Origin: Candidatus Gastranaerophilales bacterium
Lineage (GTDB): Bacteria > Cyanobacteriota > Vampirovibrionia > Gastranaerophilales > Gastranaerophilaceae
Assembly (NCBI GenBank): GCA_016287985.1
Contig: JAEEXX010000003.1
Coordinates: 1 to 55,163, forward strand
Direction: 5' to 3'
Length of the DNA stretch: 55,163 nt
This document shows positions 8,172 to 16,586 of this stretch, in pieces. Numbering within the stretch: position 1 is the first letter of the stretch; every line of letters begins with the position of its first letter. The position numbers and the translations under genes are program-made. The notes beneath the pieces were generated by a model. The model had not been told where the DNA came from. It worked only from the letters and a program-made list of their open reading frames with translations, and ran no database searches.

Positions 8172-8828
8172 CTACCTCTTATTTTTTAAATCATTTATGA
8201 CTTTTGCCACATTTTCACTGTTGTATATAAAACTCCCGGCAACTAAAGAATTAGCTCCCAATGATAAACAAATCTTAGCCGTTAAGTTATTTATACCACC
8301 ATCAACTTGTATTATCAAGCGTTCGTTTGCATTTTCTTTAAGGCGCGGTATTTTTAGAGCACAATCGTGCATAAACTCCTGACCTCCAAATCCTGGTTCA
8401 ACCGTCATAACGAGCACCAAGTCAACCTTGTCTAAATACGGAAAAACAGCTTCAGGTTTTGTATTCGGTTTTATGGAAATACCCGTTTTCTTTCCACAAC
8501 TTTTAATTAAATCAATAACTCTATTTGCTTGTGTTTCGTTTTCGCATGCTTCTACGTGGAATGTTATCAAATCAGATCCGGCTTTTGCAAATGCTTCAAT
8601 ATATTTTTCGGGATTTTCAATCATCAGATGTGTATCTAAAAACATATCTGTTTTTTTTCTTATCGATTTGACAACCGGAACACCAATAGAAATATTCGGT
8701 ACAAAATGCCCATCCATAACATCAATATGAATCCAATCCGCTCCGGCATTTTGAACCTTTACTATTTCTTTTTCCAAATTCATAAAATCAGCCGAAAGTA
8801 TTGAAGGTGAAATAATTATCTCATTCAT
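8172..8828 (-). CDS. rpe: Ribulose-phosphate 3-epimerase
   Basis: Interconverts ribulose 5-phosphate and xylulose 5-phosphate in the pentose phosphate pathway. A TIM barrel of 218 residues with family motifs in order: ILSADFMNLEKEI, HIDVMDGHFVPNISIG, MTVEPGFGGQEF and VDGGINN, giving the expected catalytic Asp and metal-binding His residues. No Shine-Dalgarno precedes the ATG. Instead a TAGAAT hexamer ends 7 bp before it, a possible leaderless arrangement. It heads a two-gene unit with the 124-aa unknown and lies 23 bp downstream of the ABC ATPase gene. Confidence 0.96.
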   Translation of the reverse strand: MNEIIISPSILSADFMNLEKEIVKVQNAGADWIHIDVMDGHFVPNISIGVPVVKSIRKKTDMFLDTHLMIENPEKYIEAFAKAGSDLITFHVEACENETQANRVIDLIKSCGKKTGISIKPNTKPEAVFPYLDKVDLVLVMTVEPGFGGQEFMHDCALKIPRLKENANERLIIQVDGGINNLTAKICLSLGANSLVAGSFIYNSENVAKVINDLKNKR

Positions 8829-8851
8829 AAAACTAATTCTATCATATTTAA

Positions 8852-9811
8852 TTAAACTTTAAAACATGCACATAAATGAGACAGAGTTTTCTCTTCTAAA
8901 ACTGGAATTTTATCATCACACAAGCCAATTTCTGCGAGGTTGCATCGTGGATGAAATTTACAACCGTTAATTATTTCTCGAATACTTGGCGGAGTGCCTG
9001 TTATTGTATTCAGTTTATTTCCCGAAGAATTTCCTGGAAGAGAATTTAACAACGCATTTGAATAAGGGTGGTTTGGATTTGCAAAAAATTCTTTTGAGTT
9101 TGCTGTTTCAACCACATATCCTGAATACATTACAGTAACAGTATCTGCGTAATTACTAATAAGTGCTAGGTCATGTGATATCAAAATTACGGTAGTTTCA
9201 GTTTCCTTTTGTATTTCAGAAATCAAATCCATAATTTGTTTTTGTATAGTGACATCAAGAGCAGTAGTAGGTTCATCAGCAATTATAAGTTCCGCATTAC
9301 AAGCAAGTGCCATTCCAATAATAATTCTTTGTTTCATTCCGCCTGAGAATTCATGCGGATACATTTTTAATTTATTTTCGGCATCTGGTATTTTGACTAA
9401 ATCCATAACTTCTCTTGCTTTCCTGAGTGCTTGATGGTTTGAAACTTTTCTGTGTGCTTGTATTGCTTCAATTAATTGATTCCCGACAGTATAAAGCGGA
9501 TTTAAAGAGGTCATTGGATCTTGCGGAATGAGTGCAATTTTATTTCCTCTGATATCACGCATTTGTGCTTCTTTGTAATTCAGTATATTTTCACCGTTAA
9601 ACAAAATTTCTCCGTTTTTAATAAATGCTGTTTTTGGAAGCAAACGAAGAACTGACATCATTGTCATTGTTTTTCCGCAGCCGGATTCTCCAACAATTGA
9701 ATGTAATTTTCCCCTTCCAAAACTCAAATTTACATCATAAAGTGCCTGATATTCTCTATCATCAGAACGAAAAAACAAATCAAGATTTTTTATTTCAAGA
9801 ATATTATCCAT
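8852..9811 (-). CDS. Oligopeptide/dipeptide-type ABC transporter ATP-binding protein (OppD/DppD-like)
   Basis: ATPase subunit of a peptide or nickel-type importer. Walker A GESGCGKT, Q-loop region IPQDPMTSLNP, signature FSGGMKQR, Walker B LIIADEPTTALDV and switch His in LISHDL are all present. The C-terminal cysteine-bearing segment GCKFHPRCNLAEIGLC is the OppD/DppD/OppF tail. The ATG at 9811 (MDNILEI) is preferred over an upstream TTG at 9853 because the family starts here. No permease, OppF or substrate-binding gene is adjacent, so it is an orphan in this window. The start has no Shine-Dalgarno, but TACAAT ends exactly 6 bp upstream. Confidence 0.93.
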   Translation of the reverse strand: MDNILEIKNLDLFFRSDDREYQALYDVNLSFGRGKLHSIVGESGCGKTMTMMSVLRLLPKTAFIKNGEILFNGENILNYKEAQMRDIRGNKIALIPQDPMTSLNPLYTVGNQLIEAIQAHRKVSNHQALRKAREVMDLVKIPDAENKLKMYPHEFSGGMKQRIIIGMALACNAELIIADEPTTALDVTIQKQIMDLISEIQKETETTVILISHDLALISNYADTVTVMYSGYVVETANSKEFFANPNHPYSNALLNSLPGNSSGNKLNTITGTPPSIREIINGCKFHPRCNLAEIGLCDDKIPVLEEKTLSHLCACFKV

Positions 9812-9817
9812 AAGAAC

Positions 9818-9846
9818 ATTGTACCAGTTGAATAATAATATGTGAA
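9818..9846 (-). promoter_or_regulatory. Putative leaderless promoter of the OppD-like gene
   Basis: On the minus strand, TTCACA (9841-9846) and TACAAT (9818-9823) are separated by 17 bp. The -10 is followed by exactly six bases (GTTCTT) and then the ATG, placing the predicted transcription start on the A of the start codon. Nothing Shine-Dalgarno-like lies between them. Confidence 0.6.
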
Positions 9847-9872
9847 TAGGCAACCTTACAGACTTTTTGTGT

Positions 9873-9878
9873 TATAAT
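9873..9878 (+). promoter_or_regulatory. -10 element of the phosphohexomutase gene
   Basis: A perfect TATAAT, 23 bp before the ATG, followed by AAGGAG as ribosome binding site at 9890-9895. No convincing -35 was found. Confidence 0.5.
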
Positions 9879-9901
9879 TATTTAGGATAAAGGAGATTGT
9901 T

Positions 9902-12163
9902 ATGCCAAAAAGAGAGCCCGGTTGTGAACTTGAAAAAGAACTTTTTAAGAATGTTTATGAAAAAACACCTGATTATATAAAAAATTTGGATTTGTTGAAC
10001 TTTGATAATGACGGAGAATTTACGTTTACACTGAAACGTGAGCATCTTTACCCGCATAGCGAGCAAAACCCCGAAGGGTTAGGACTTTTGGAATGGTTTG
10101 CTAATTATTCCAAAGAAGCGAAAGTTTCTACAGCAGGTATAAGGGGACCACAAAATATTCTTTATCCGCAGGACACACGTTTCCCGATTAATCTTGTAGG
10201 AATTGTCCTTGCTACGCTTGCAAAAGCACTAGTTGCTAAAAATAAATACAGAGGGAGCGAAATTCGTAAGCTTGCAGGCTCAGAAGTACGCTACAATTCA
10301 GATTTATATTTGGATGCAATTACAAGAATACAAGCTGCTCAAGGTATTAAAACTCTCATTCCGCAAGGAAGAAAGACTATTCCAATTTGGCTTGCTTCAT
10401 TTCTTTGCTTTAAGTTAGATCTCGTTGGCGGTGAATACATTACGTCAAGCCATGGGATTTCCGTAAAAACTGCGACTAAAGATTTAAATTCCCAAGGAAG
10501 TCAATATTTGCCGGAAGAATCTTTAGAATTTGTAAATAAAATTCAAGAAATATTTAATATCGCCGAAAATGAAGGTTCATATGAAATAAAAATTTCAGCG
10601 AAAGATAACCCTTTAATAGATGAAACCGTTATGGAAGGTTTAAACGACGGCATAGATTTGTATGTTGAATATTTGAAATCCGGTGTTGCTCAAAATCTGG
10701 ATTCAATTAAAAATATGAAAAGACAATTATTTGTCGAATCAGTCGGAGGATGTGCATACAGAACATTGTCCCGCGTACTTGAAAAGCTTGAAATTTCAAA
10801 CAAATATCTTTGGAATAACATAGAAGAAGACCCTTTTTTCCATTCGATAGGGAAATATAATACAGACCCCAAGGGCAACAATGTCTTTTACGACTATTCA
10901 GTTGACGCAACAGTTATTGCTAAACGACCAAACGGTGAAAAATTCTTTCCGGTTATTGAATCAATGCATTATGATGAAAAACTCAAATTTTTACCTATTG
11001 GAACTGTAGTTTTGATTACCGACCCTGACCACGACAGACTCACTGTTTGTCAAATTGAGGCAGTTGGCAATATCCCTAATCTCGATGAACTCGGGATTTC
11101 GTATATCCATCTGGGTGAAGAAAGAATTCTGACCGTTTATACAGCAAACCAAGCGTTTTTAATGCTTATGGATTACAGAGTTAAACAACTCAAACATCAG
11201 GGTAAATTTAAAAACCATCCAAGATTTATGATTAAAACAACTGCTTCCGCCTTAAGCTGGGATGAATGGGCAAAGGCAAATGATATCAAAGTTGTAAATG
11301 TTCCTGTCGGATTTAAAGAAATCGCAAATATAATGAAAAAAGTCGAACTTCAGTTGAGAGAAAATCCTGATAAAGACGTAGTAGTTGAAGACGTTTTCGG
11401 AAATGAAATAAATCTTGGGGTTCAACCGAGATTGATTTTTGGCGGTGAAGAATCCGGCGGTATGATTATGGGCTCTGAAGATTTGATAGAATCTCTCTCC
11501 GGCAGAAAAGCTGTTGCAATGAGAGAAAAGAGTGCAACTGAAGCTATCATAGTTGCATCTTGTTTGGCTGCAAGACTTGAACATGAAAATAAAACTCTTT
11601 CGGAATATTTGGAAGAAATTTTTGAAGAAAATGATATTATTGCAAAATTTGATGTAAGAGAAGACATTTCTTATTACAACGAATCCGAACCTGATATAGA
11701 AAAATTGAAACTTGCTAAATCTGAAGGTGAAAAATTGAGGACAAAAAATGATTTGTTCTATCTTTCTCTTGCAATCGCTTTTCGTGAAGGAAAGATAAAC
11801 CTTGAAAATGTTAAAAATGTACTTAAAGATACGTTTAAAGAATTAAATTTTGATAATTTAACTGATATTAAATTTGTAGGAGACGGAACTTATCTTAAAT
11901 TTTCCGATAAGTATGTTGAAATAAGGCCGTCAGGAACAGACGCAAAAACAAAAGCGTACTCCGGCGGTGAAAATTTAGAATCAATAAGCGAATTTTCCAG
12001 AAGACTCGGAAATTATTCCGGCGAAAGAACTCTGCTCCACAAAGAACTGATTAACGATGAATTTTATGATAATTCTAAAGAAATTGCGATGAAATATTAT
12101 CTTAAATTCGTAGAGAAAGGTGCTGACAGCACAATTTTTAAAATACCGCAATATAACTATTAA
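9902..12163 (+). CDS. Large alpha-D-phosphohexomutase family protein (phosphoglucomutase/phosphomannomutase)
   Basis: Predicted to move phosphate between C1 and C6 (or C1 and amino-sugar positions) of hexose phosphates. All four family motifs are recognisable in 753 residues: a serine loop TSSHGISV (about 180-187) where TASHNP is usual, the metal loop DPDHDRL (about 374-380), the sugar loop GGEESGG (about 513-519) and the phosphate loop RPSGTDAK (about 676-683). Family members usually have 450-580 residues, so this is unusually long, mainly through insertions between motifs. Substrate cannot be told from sequence alone. Good ribosome binding site AAGGAG. gtrA follows 8 bp later, suggesting a link to cell-surface sugars. 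Confidence 0.88.
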   Translation: MPKREPGCELEKELFKNVYEKTPDYIKNLDLLNFDNDGEFTFTLKREHLYPHSEQNPEGLGLLEWFANYSKEAKVSTAGIRGPQNILYPQDTRFPINLVGIVLATLAKALVAKNKYRGSEIRKLAGSEVRYNSDLYLDAITRIQAAQGIKTLIPQGRKTIPIWLASFLCFKLDLVGGEYITSSHGISVKTATKDLNSQGSQYLPEESLEFVNKIQEIFNIAENEGSYEIKISAKDNPLIDETVMEGLNDGIDLYVEYLKSGVAQNLDSIKNMKRQLFVESVGGCAYRTLSRVLEKLEISNKYLWNNIEEDPFFHSIGKYNTDPKGNNVFYDYSVDATVIAKRPNGEKFFPVIESMHYDEKLKFLPIGTVVLITDPDHDRLTVCQIEAVGNIPNLDELGISYIHLGEERILTVYTANQAFLMLMDYRVKQLKHQGKFKNHPRFMIKTTASALSWDEWAKANDIKVVNVPVGFKEIANIMKKVELQLRENPDKDVVVEDVFGNEINLGVQPRLIFGGEESGGMIMGSEDLIESLSGRKAVAMREKSATEAIIVASCLAARLEHENKTLSEYLEEIFEENDIIAKFDVREDISYYNESEPDIEKLKLAKSEGEKLRTKNDLFYLSLAIAFREGKINLENVKNVLKDTFKELNFDNLTDIKFVGDGTYLKFSDKYVEIRPSGTDAKTKAYSGGENLESISEFSRRLGNYSGERTLLHKELINDEFYDNSKEIAMKYYLKFVEKGADSTIFKIPQYNY

Positions 12164-12171
12164 GAATAAGT

Positions 12172-12576
12172 ATGAAAAATAATTTGAGTAAATTTTGGTT
12201 TAATATTTCCGACAAAATCCGATTTTTAATTGTCGGAATATTTAACTTTCTCGTTTCGTATTGCATTTATTCTGCACTGGTTTTTGTTTTTGGAGAAAAT
12301 TTTTATCAATTCTCGCTTGCACTGTCATGGACAATATCTTCTATAGTTTCTTTTACCACTCAGAGAACATTTGTTTTTCCTGTTAGAGGTAATATTATAA
12401 AGCAATACTTAAAATGCTGTACTACGTGGTTTTTTAGCTATTTAATAAACGCTTTTTTATTGTGGTTTATAGTAGAACAATTAAAAATCAACGTATATTT
12501 GGGACAATTACTCGCAGTGTCAGCCAGCGCAGTGTTTAACTACATAATGTTCAAAATTTTTGCGTTCAGAAAATAA
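12172..12576 (+). CDS. GtrA-family membrane protein
   Basis: Four-helix inner-membrane protein of the GtrA/DPMS family, often involved in moving lipid-linked sugars across the membrane. The N-terminal FLIVGIFNFLVSYCIY and the middle TISSIVSFTTQRTFVF are family hallmarks; YIMFKIFAFRK closes the last helix and its positive tail. At 134 residues it has the normal length. It lies 8 bp after the phosphohexomutase, so the two probably form an operon for glycan precursor supply. Its stop codon directly abuts the stop codon of convergent typA. Confidence 0.9.
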   Translation: MKNNLSKFWFNISDKIRFLIVGIFNFLVSYCIYSALVFVFGENFYQFSLALSWTISSIVSFTTQRTFVFPVRGNIIKQYLKCCTTWFFSYLINAFLLWFIVEQLKINVYLGQLLAVSASAVFNYIMFKIFAFRK

Positions 12577-14370
12577 TTAGATACTATGAAACTTAACCAA
12601 ATCCTGTTTGCGCATTCTGATATTTTCGGGAGTAATTTCAACAAGTTCATCATCACCAATATATTCAAGGCATTCCTCAAGCGAAAGCTCTTTATGTGCC
12701 TGCAATGTGACCATAACATCGGCTGTTGCACTTCGCATATTTGTAAGTTTTTTGGTTTTACAAATATTTACAACAATATCCTGAGCTTTATTACCTTCCC
12801 CGATTATCATACCTCTGTAAACCTTTGTATGCGGAGTCACAAAGAATACACCTCTGTCTTCAAATTGTGCTAACGCATAAGGAACAGCCTCGCCTTGTTC
12901 ATGAGCAAGAATTGAACCGCTTCTCTGTTTCGGGATATCACCTGCATAAGGCTTATACTCGTCAAATGTATGATACATAATACCATCGCCTCTGGTCATT
13001 CTTATAAATTCAGAACGAAAACCAATTAAACCCCGCGCAGGAATTGAGAACTTCATCTTTGTTCTGCTATTCGAGTTACTCATTTCAAGCATTGTGGCTT
13101 TTCTTCCCGAGAGTCGATCAATAACACTTCCTGCATATTCTTCAGGAACATCGATAAGCAGATTTTCAAAAGGTTCGCAATGCTCACCGTTAATTTCTTT
13201 ATATATAACTTCCGGCTTTGAAACTTGAAATTCGAATCCTTCACGACGCATTGTTTCTATTAATATACCCAGATGAAGCTCCCCTCTTCCTGACACTTTG
13301 AAACAATCCGTAGAATCTGTATCTTCAACCCTTAAACTCACATTTTTCTCAAGTTCATCATAGAGCCTTTTTCTAATCTGTCTTGATGTTACAAATTTGC
13401 CTTCTTGACCGGCATAAGGACTGTCATTTACAGAAAAATTCATCTGCAATGTCGGTTCATCAACCTTTATTAATGGCAATGGATTAATATTGTTTGGGTC
13501 GCACAATGTTTCACCAATATGAATATCTGAGAACCCTGCAATACCTACAATATCACCCGCTTCTGCAGATTCAATTTCAACCCGGCCTAAATCTTTAAAT
13601 CCAAATAGCTTTGTTATTTTCCCCTTAGCAACAGAACCGTCTGCTTTCACCCACGCTACAATGTCTTGCGAATGAACAACTCCGTTAGCTATTCTCCCTA
13701 CTACGATTCGGCCTACATAATCATTATAGTCAAGAGTTGTAGCTCTAAATTGGAATGGCTTTGAGGAATCACCTTCAGGCTCTTTAATATTTTCAATAAT
13801 ACAATCGAGCAACGGCACCATATCTTTTCGAGGGTCATCAAGTTCTTTAATTGCAAACCCATTTAAACTGCTTGAAAATATAAAAGGAAAATCTATTAAA
13901 TCTTCTCTGTCAGTGAGTTCTGTAAATAAGTCAAACACCTTATCCAATGAAGTTAAAGGCTCAGCCGCAGGTTTATCAATTTTATTTATTACAACTATAA
14001 TCTTAATTCCTAATTCTAAAGCCTTGGAAAGTACGAATCTGGTTTGGGGCATAGGCCCTTCCGCAGCATCAACAATGAGTAGAGCACCGTCTACCATTCC
14101 CAATACACGTTCAACTTCCCCTCCAAAGTCTGCATGCCCCGGAGTATCAACAACATTTATCTTAACACCTTTGTATTCTATAGAAATATTTTTAGAAAGT
14201 ATGGTAATTCCCCTTTCACGTTCGAGGTCGTTACTATCAAGCACTCTTTCCTGCACCTGTTGATTTGCTCTAAACACCCCGCTTTGTTTTAAAAGACAGT
14301 CTACAAGAGTCGTCTTGCCGTGGTCAACGTGCGCAATAATTGCAATATTTCTTATATTTTCAGATGACAT
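12577..14370 (-). CDS. typA: Ribosome-associated translational GTPase TypA/BipA
   Basis: EF-G-like GTPase that binds ribosomes and is needed under stress and low temperature. G1 is AHVDHGKTTL (about 13-22), G3 DTPGHADFGGEV, G4 NKIDKP. The later domains include SGRGELHLGILIETMRREG and the C-terminal AMR-type region MRSATADVM. The 597-residue length is normal. The start ATG at 14370 is conventional, although no strong Shine-Dalgarno is visible. It converges on gtrA with zero bases between the two stop codons. Confidence 0.97.
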   Translation of the reverse strand: MSSENIRNIAIIAHVDHGKTTLVDCLLKQSGVFRANQQVQERVLDSNDLERERGITILSKNISIEYKGVKINVVDTPGHADFGGEVERVLGMVDGALLIVDAAEGPMPQTRFVLSKALELGIKIIVVINKIDKPAAEPLTSLDKVFDLFTELTDREDLIDFPFIFSSSLNGFAIKELDDPRKDMVPLLDCIIENIKEPEGDSSKPFQFRATTLDYNDYVGRIVVGRIANGVVHSQDIVAWVKADGSVAKGKITKLFGFKDLGRVEIESAEAGDIVGIAGFSDIHIGETLCDPNNINPLPLIKVDEPTLQMNFSVNDSPYAGQEGKFVTSRQIRKRLYDELEKNVSLRVEDTDSTDCFKVSGRGELHLGILIETMRREGFEFQVSKPEVIYKEINGEHCEPFENLLIDVPEEYAGSVIDRLSGRKATMLEMSNSNSRTKMKFSIPARGLIGFRSEFIRMTRGDGIMYHTFDEYKPYAGDIPKQRSGSILAHEQGEAVPYALAQFEDRGVFFVTPHTKVYRGMIIGEGNKAQDIVVNICKTKKLTNMRSATADVMVTLQAHKELSLEECLEYIGDDELVEITPENIRMRKQDLVKFHSI

Positions 14371-14531
14371 AATTCTTTACCCGTTATCTCTGGTGTACTA
14401 TTTACACTTTTATTGTATGGGCTAAAGCTCTAAATGCAATATCGCAATCAACAAGCCGGAAATATACCTACAATCACTTATTCACTCAAAAGTTGTTGAT
14501 ATTTATTTTATTTTTGCAGTTAAAAATCATA

Positions 14532-14553
14532 TTTCAAAATATACTTTTTGATG
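14532..14553. promoter_or_regulatory. Diverged copy of a 22-bp CACCAAAAT-N4-ATTTTGGTG-type palindrome
   Basis: TTTCAAAAT-ATAC-TTTTTGATG lies 43 bp upstream of the MlaD start codon. It matches the copy at 40294-40315 at 17 of 22 positions and the inverse of the copy at 39844-39865 at 18 of 22. It is either an operator or a repeat remnant; the function is not known. Confidence 0.45.
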
Positions 14554-14596
14554 TATATTTATGGTAATATAAGGGAAATCACAAGATGGTAATTAC

Positions 14597-15271
14597 ATGT
14601 TTAAAATAAAAAGAGAAAAAGATGCTTTGTATATTTCTCACAGTGCCGAACTCTTAATTTGGCTTATTGTAATCTTGATTATTGTTGCCATTTCCTCATT
14701 TAGCTTTATCTATAAATCAAAAAACGATGAAAATGATTATCAGGTATTCTTACCCGATGTTGACGGATTGACTGTCGGAGCTGCCGTTAGGATGATGGGA
14801 GTGGAAGTCGGGCATGTCGTCAAAGTTAAGCCTGTAAAGGATGAGGTCTATGTTAAGTTTATATTAACTAATCCCGATGTACACATTCCTCAAGGAACAT
14901 CTGTTACAGTAGAATTCAGCGGAATGGCGGGTTCAAAGTCTTTAGAATTATATTTACCTGATGAAAATACATATATTGATAAATCGACCCCTATAATGAC
15001 TGTAAATCCGCCGAAAAGACTTCATGATGCATTAAAACTACTGGATGACATGTACAAAAAATTGGGTTCAATAATATACACATGCTCTTCTTTCGGTAAA
15101 AAGCTTAATGAAGCAGACTTGAAGATTGAGCAAAACAGCAACCATTCAGAAAAAGATTTTGACGGTCTTATAAGATATTCAAATGAATTTTTGGAAAATT
15201 CAACGCAAAAAGCAGATGAAGTAAGGAAAAATATTGAAGGATTTAAGAAAAATGGAAAAGAATTACAGTAA
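14597..15271 (+). CDS. MCE/MlaD-domain lipid-transport protein
   Basis: Predicted substrate-carrier of an Mla-type phospholipid transport system, anchored in the inner membrane. One N-terminal helix (about 20-43) is followed by an MCE domain (about 50-125) with VDGLTVGAAVRMMGVEVGHV and EFSGMAGSKSLELYLP, both typical. The remainder to residue 224 is a helical, charged tail. Shorter than many MCE proteins, but the domain is complete. No MlaE permease or MlaF ATPase is adjacent. The 3' end overlaps the upp start by 20 bp, so the two are co-transcribed. Confidence 0.9.
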   Translation: MFKIKREKDALYISHSAELLIWLIVILIIVAISSFSFIYKSKNDENDYQVFLPDVDGLTVGAAVRMMGVEVGHVVKVKPVKDEVYVKFILTNPDVHIPQGTSVTVEFSGMAGSKSLELYLPDENTYIDKSTPIMTVNPPKRLHDALKLLDDMYKKLGSIIYTCSSFGKKLNEADLKIEQNSNHSEKDFDGLIRYSNEFLENSTQKADEVRKNIEGFKKNGKELQ

Positions 15272-15911
15272 CCTGAAAGTGGTGGAAAATCCTATAGTTA
15301 ATCAAAGTTTGTGTACCATAAGAGCAAAAAATACAGATACACAAGGGGTCAGATTAGCTGCAAGGAAACTTACGAGGATTTTGCTTTATGAGGCGACAAA
15401 AAATTTGCCGCAAACAGAAGTGGAGGTTGAAACTCCTCTTACAAAATTTATGGCAAAGACTATAAATCAAGATATTACTATAATAATTTCTCCGATTTTA
15501 AGAGCAGGTTTAATTTTTACCGATGAAGCGGTTGATATTCTTCCTCAGGCGACAATAAGACATATAGGAATGTATCGTGATGAAAAAACACTAAAACCGG
15601 TTTGGTATTACAATAAAGTTCCAATGCCTGTCGATAATCCGGATAATTACTATGTTTATATTACAGACCCAATGCTTGCAACAGGAAATTCTCTTATCGA
15701 AGCTATAAGACTTTATACCGAGAAAGGTATACCGCAAAAAAACATTTGCTGTGTTTGTATGATTTCAGCTCCACAGGGGATTGATGCAGTATTTACGGAA
15801 TTTCCTAACATAACTCTAATAGTGGCCGCAGTTGATTCACATCTTAATGAAAAAGGTTATATCGTTCCGGGCATGGGCGATGCAGGAGACAGAATCTTTA
15901 ATACTTTATAA
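15252..15911 (+). CDS. upp: Uracil phosphoribosyltransferase
   Basis: Salvages uracil to UMP using PRPP. The PRPP loop ITDPMLATGNS (about 137-147) and the uracil-binding C-terminus PGMGDAGDRIFNT are diagnostic. The ATG at 15252 is chosen over a TTG at 15234 because it gives 219 residues, closer to the usual ~208, and follows AAGGA (15237-15241). The gene overlaps the MCE gene by 20 bp; ferritin follows 17 bp after its stop. Why a pyrimidine salvage enzyme is coupled to a lipid transporter is unclear; it may only reflect genome compaction. Confidence 0.96.
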   Translation: MEKNYSNLKVVENPIVNQSLCTIRAKNTDTQGVRLAARKLTRILLYEATKNLPQTEVEVETPLTKFMAKTINQDITIIISPILRAGLIFTDEAVDILPQATIRHIGMYRDEKTLKPVWYYNKVPMPVDNPDNYYVYITDPMLATGNSLIEAIRLYTEKGIPQKNICCVCMISAPQGIDAVFTEFPNITLIVAAVDSHLNEKGYIVPGMGDAGDRIFNTL

Positions 15912-15928
15912 AAGAAAGGAAAAATACT

Positions 15929-16438
15929 ATGATTAATGAAAAATTGCAACAAGCATTTAACGAACAAATCAACAAGGAATTTTATTCAGAATATCTTTAT
16001 TTATCGATGAAGGTAAAATTTATGGAATGGAATCTTCAAGGCTTTGTAAATTGGTTTGGAGTCCAGGTGCAAGAAGAACATGCTCATGGAATGGGAATGT
16101 TTGATTACCTTGATGAAAGAGGGGGGCAAATAAGATTGGAAGCTATTGGAAAACCTGAATTCCACGGAACAACACCTCTTGAAATTTTTGAAGAAGTTTT
16201 AAAACATGAACAATTTGTTACAGCAAGTATTAATCATGTAGCAGATGTAGCTGAAGAAGTAAAAGATAGAGCTGCTTTGCATCTTCTTGACTGGTACATA
16301 AAAGAACAAGTCGAAGAGGAAGCAAATGTAGGTAGTCTTTTAGCAACATTAAGACTTATTGGTGATGACAAAAAAGCGTTGCTAATGCTTGATAAAGACC
16401 TTGCAGCAAGAACATTCGTTCAGCCGGTTATTGGTTAG
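15929..16438 (+). CDS. ftnA: Ferritin (non-haem iron storage protein)
   Basis: Forms an iron-storing shell with ferroxidase activity. The four-helix bundle of 169 residues carries the ferroxidase ligands E17 (in NKEFYSEY), E50 and H53 (in VQEEHAHG), with the later EQFVTASINHV and EQVEEEAN segments typical of bacterial FtnA. No haem-ligand Met of bacterioferritin is evident. A clear AAAGGA ribosome site precedes the ATG. Likely the last gene of MlaD-upp-ftn. The intergenic space that follows is entirely filled by an inverted octamer-repeat element. Confidence 0.95.
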   Translation: MINEKLQQAFNEQINKEFYSEYLYLSMKVKFMEWNLQGFVNWFGVQVQEEHAHGMGMFDYLDERGGQIRLEAIGKPEFHGTTPLEIFEEVLKHEQFVTASINHVADVAEEVKDRAALHLLDWYIKEQVEEEANVGSLLATLRLIGDDKKALLMLDKDLAARTFVQPVIG

Positions 16439-16586
16439 TTAAGTTAATAAGAGAAAAGTTAATAAGTTAATAAGTTAATAAGCGGGTTAAAAATATAAAA
16501 TTACAATTCTCCCTCTCTTCATAAGCATAGGGAGAAGTTTTAATAACTTGCTTATTAACTTAACTCTTATTAACTTATTAACTCAA
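16439..16586. repeat. Inverted octamer-repeat element with central hairpin
   Basis: The left arm (16439-16490) repeats AGTTAATA three times in a row plus variants. The right arm (16544-16585) is the inverse, ACTTATTA/ACTTATTA. Between them is a second hairpin, TTCTCCCT (16507-16514) with AGGGAGAA (16529-16536). The element fills the whole gap between the ferritin and anmK stop codons. It is a larger relative of the one at 3943-4026. Between convergent genes it could act as a bidirectional terminator, although no U-run is obvious. Confidence 0.85.
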
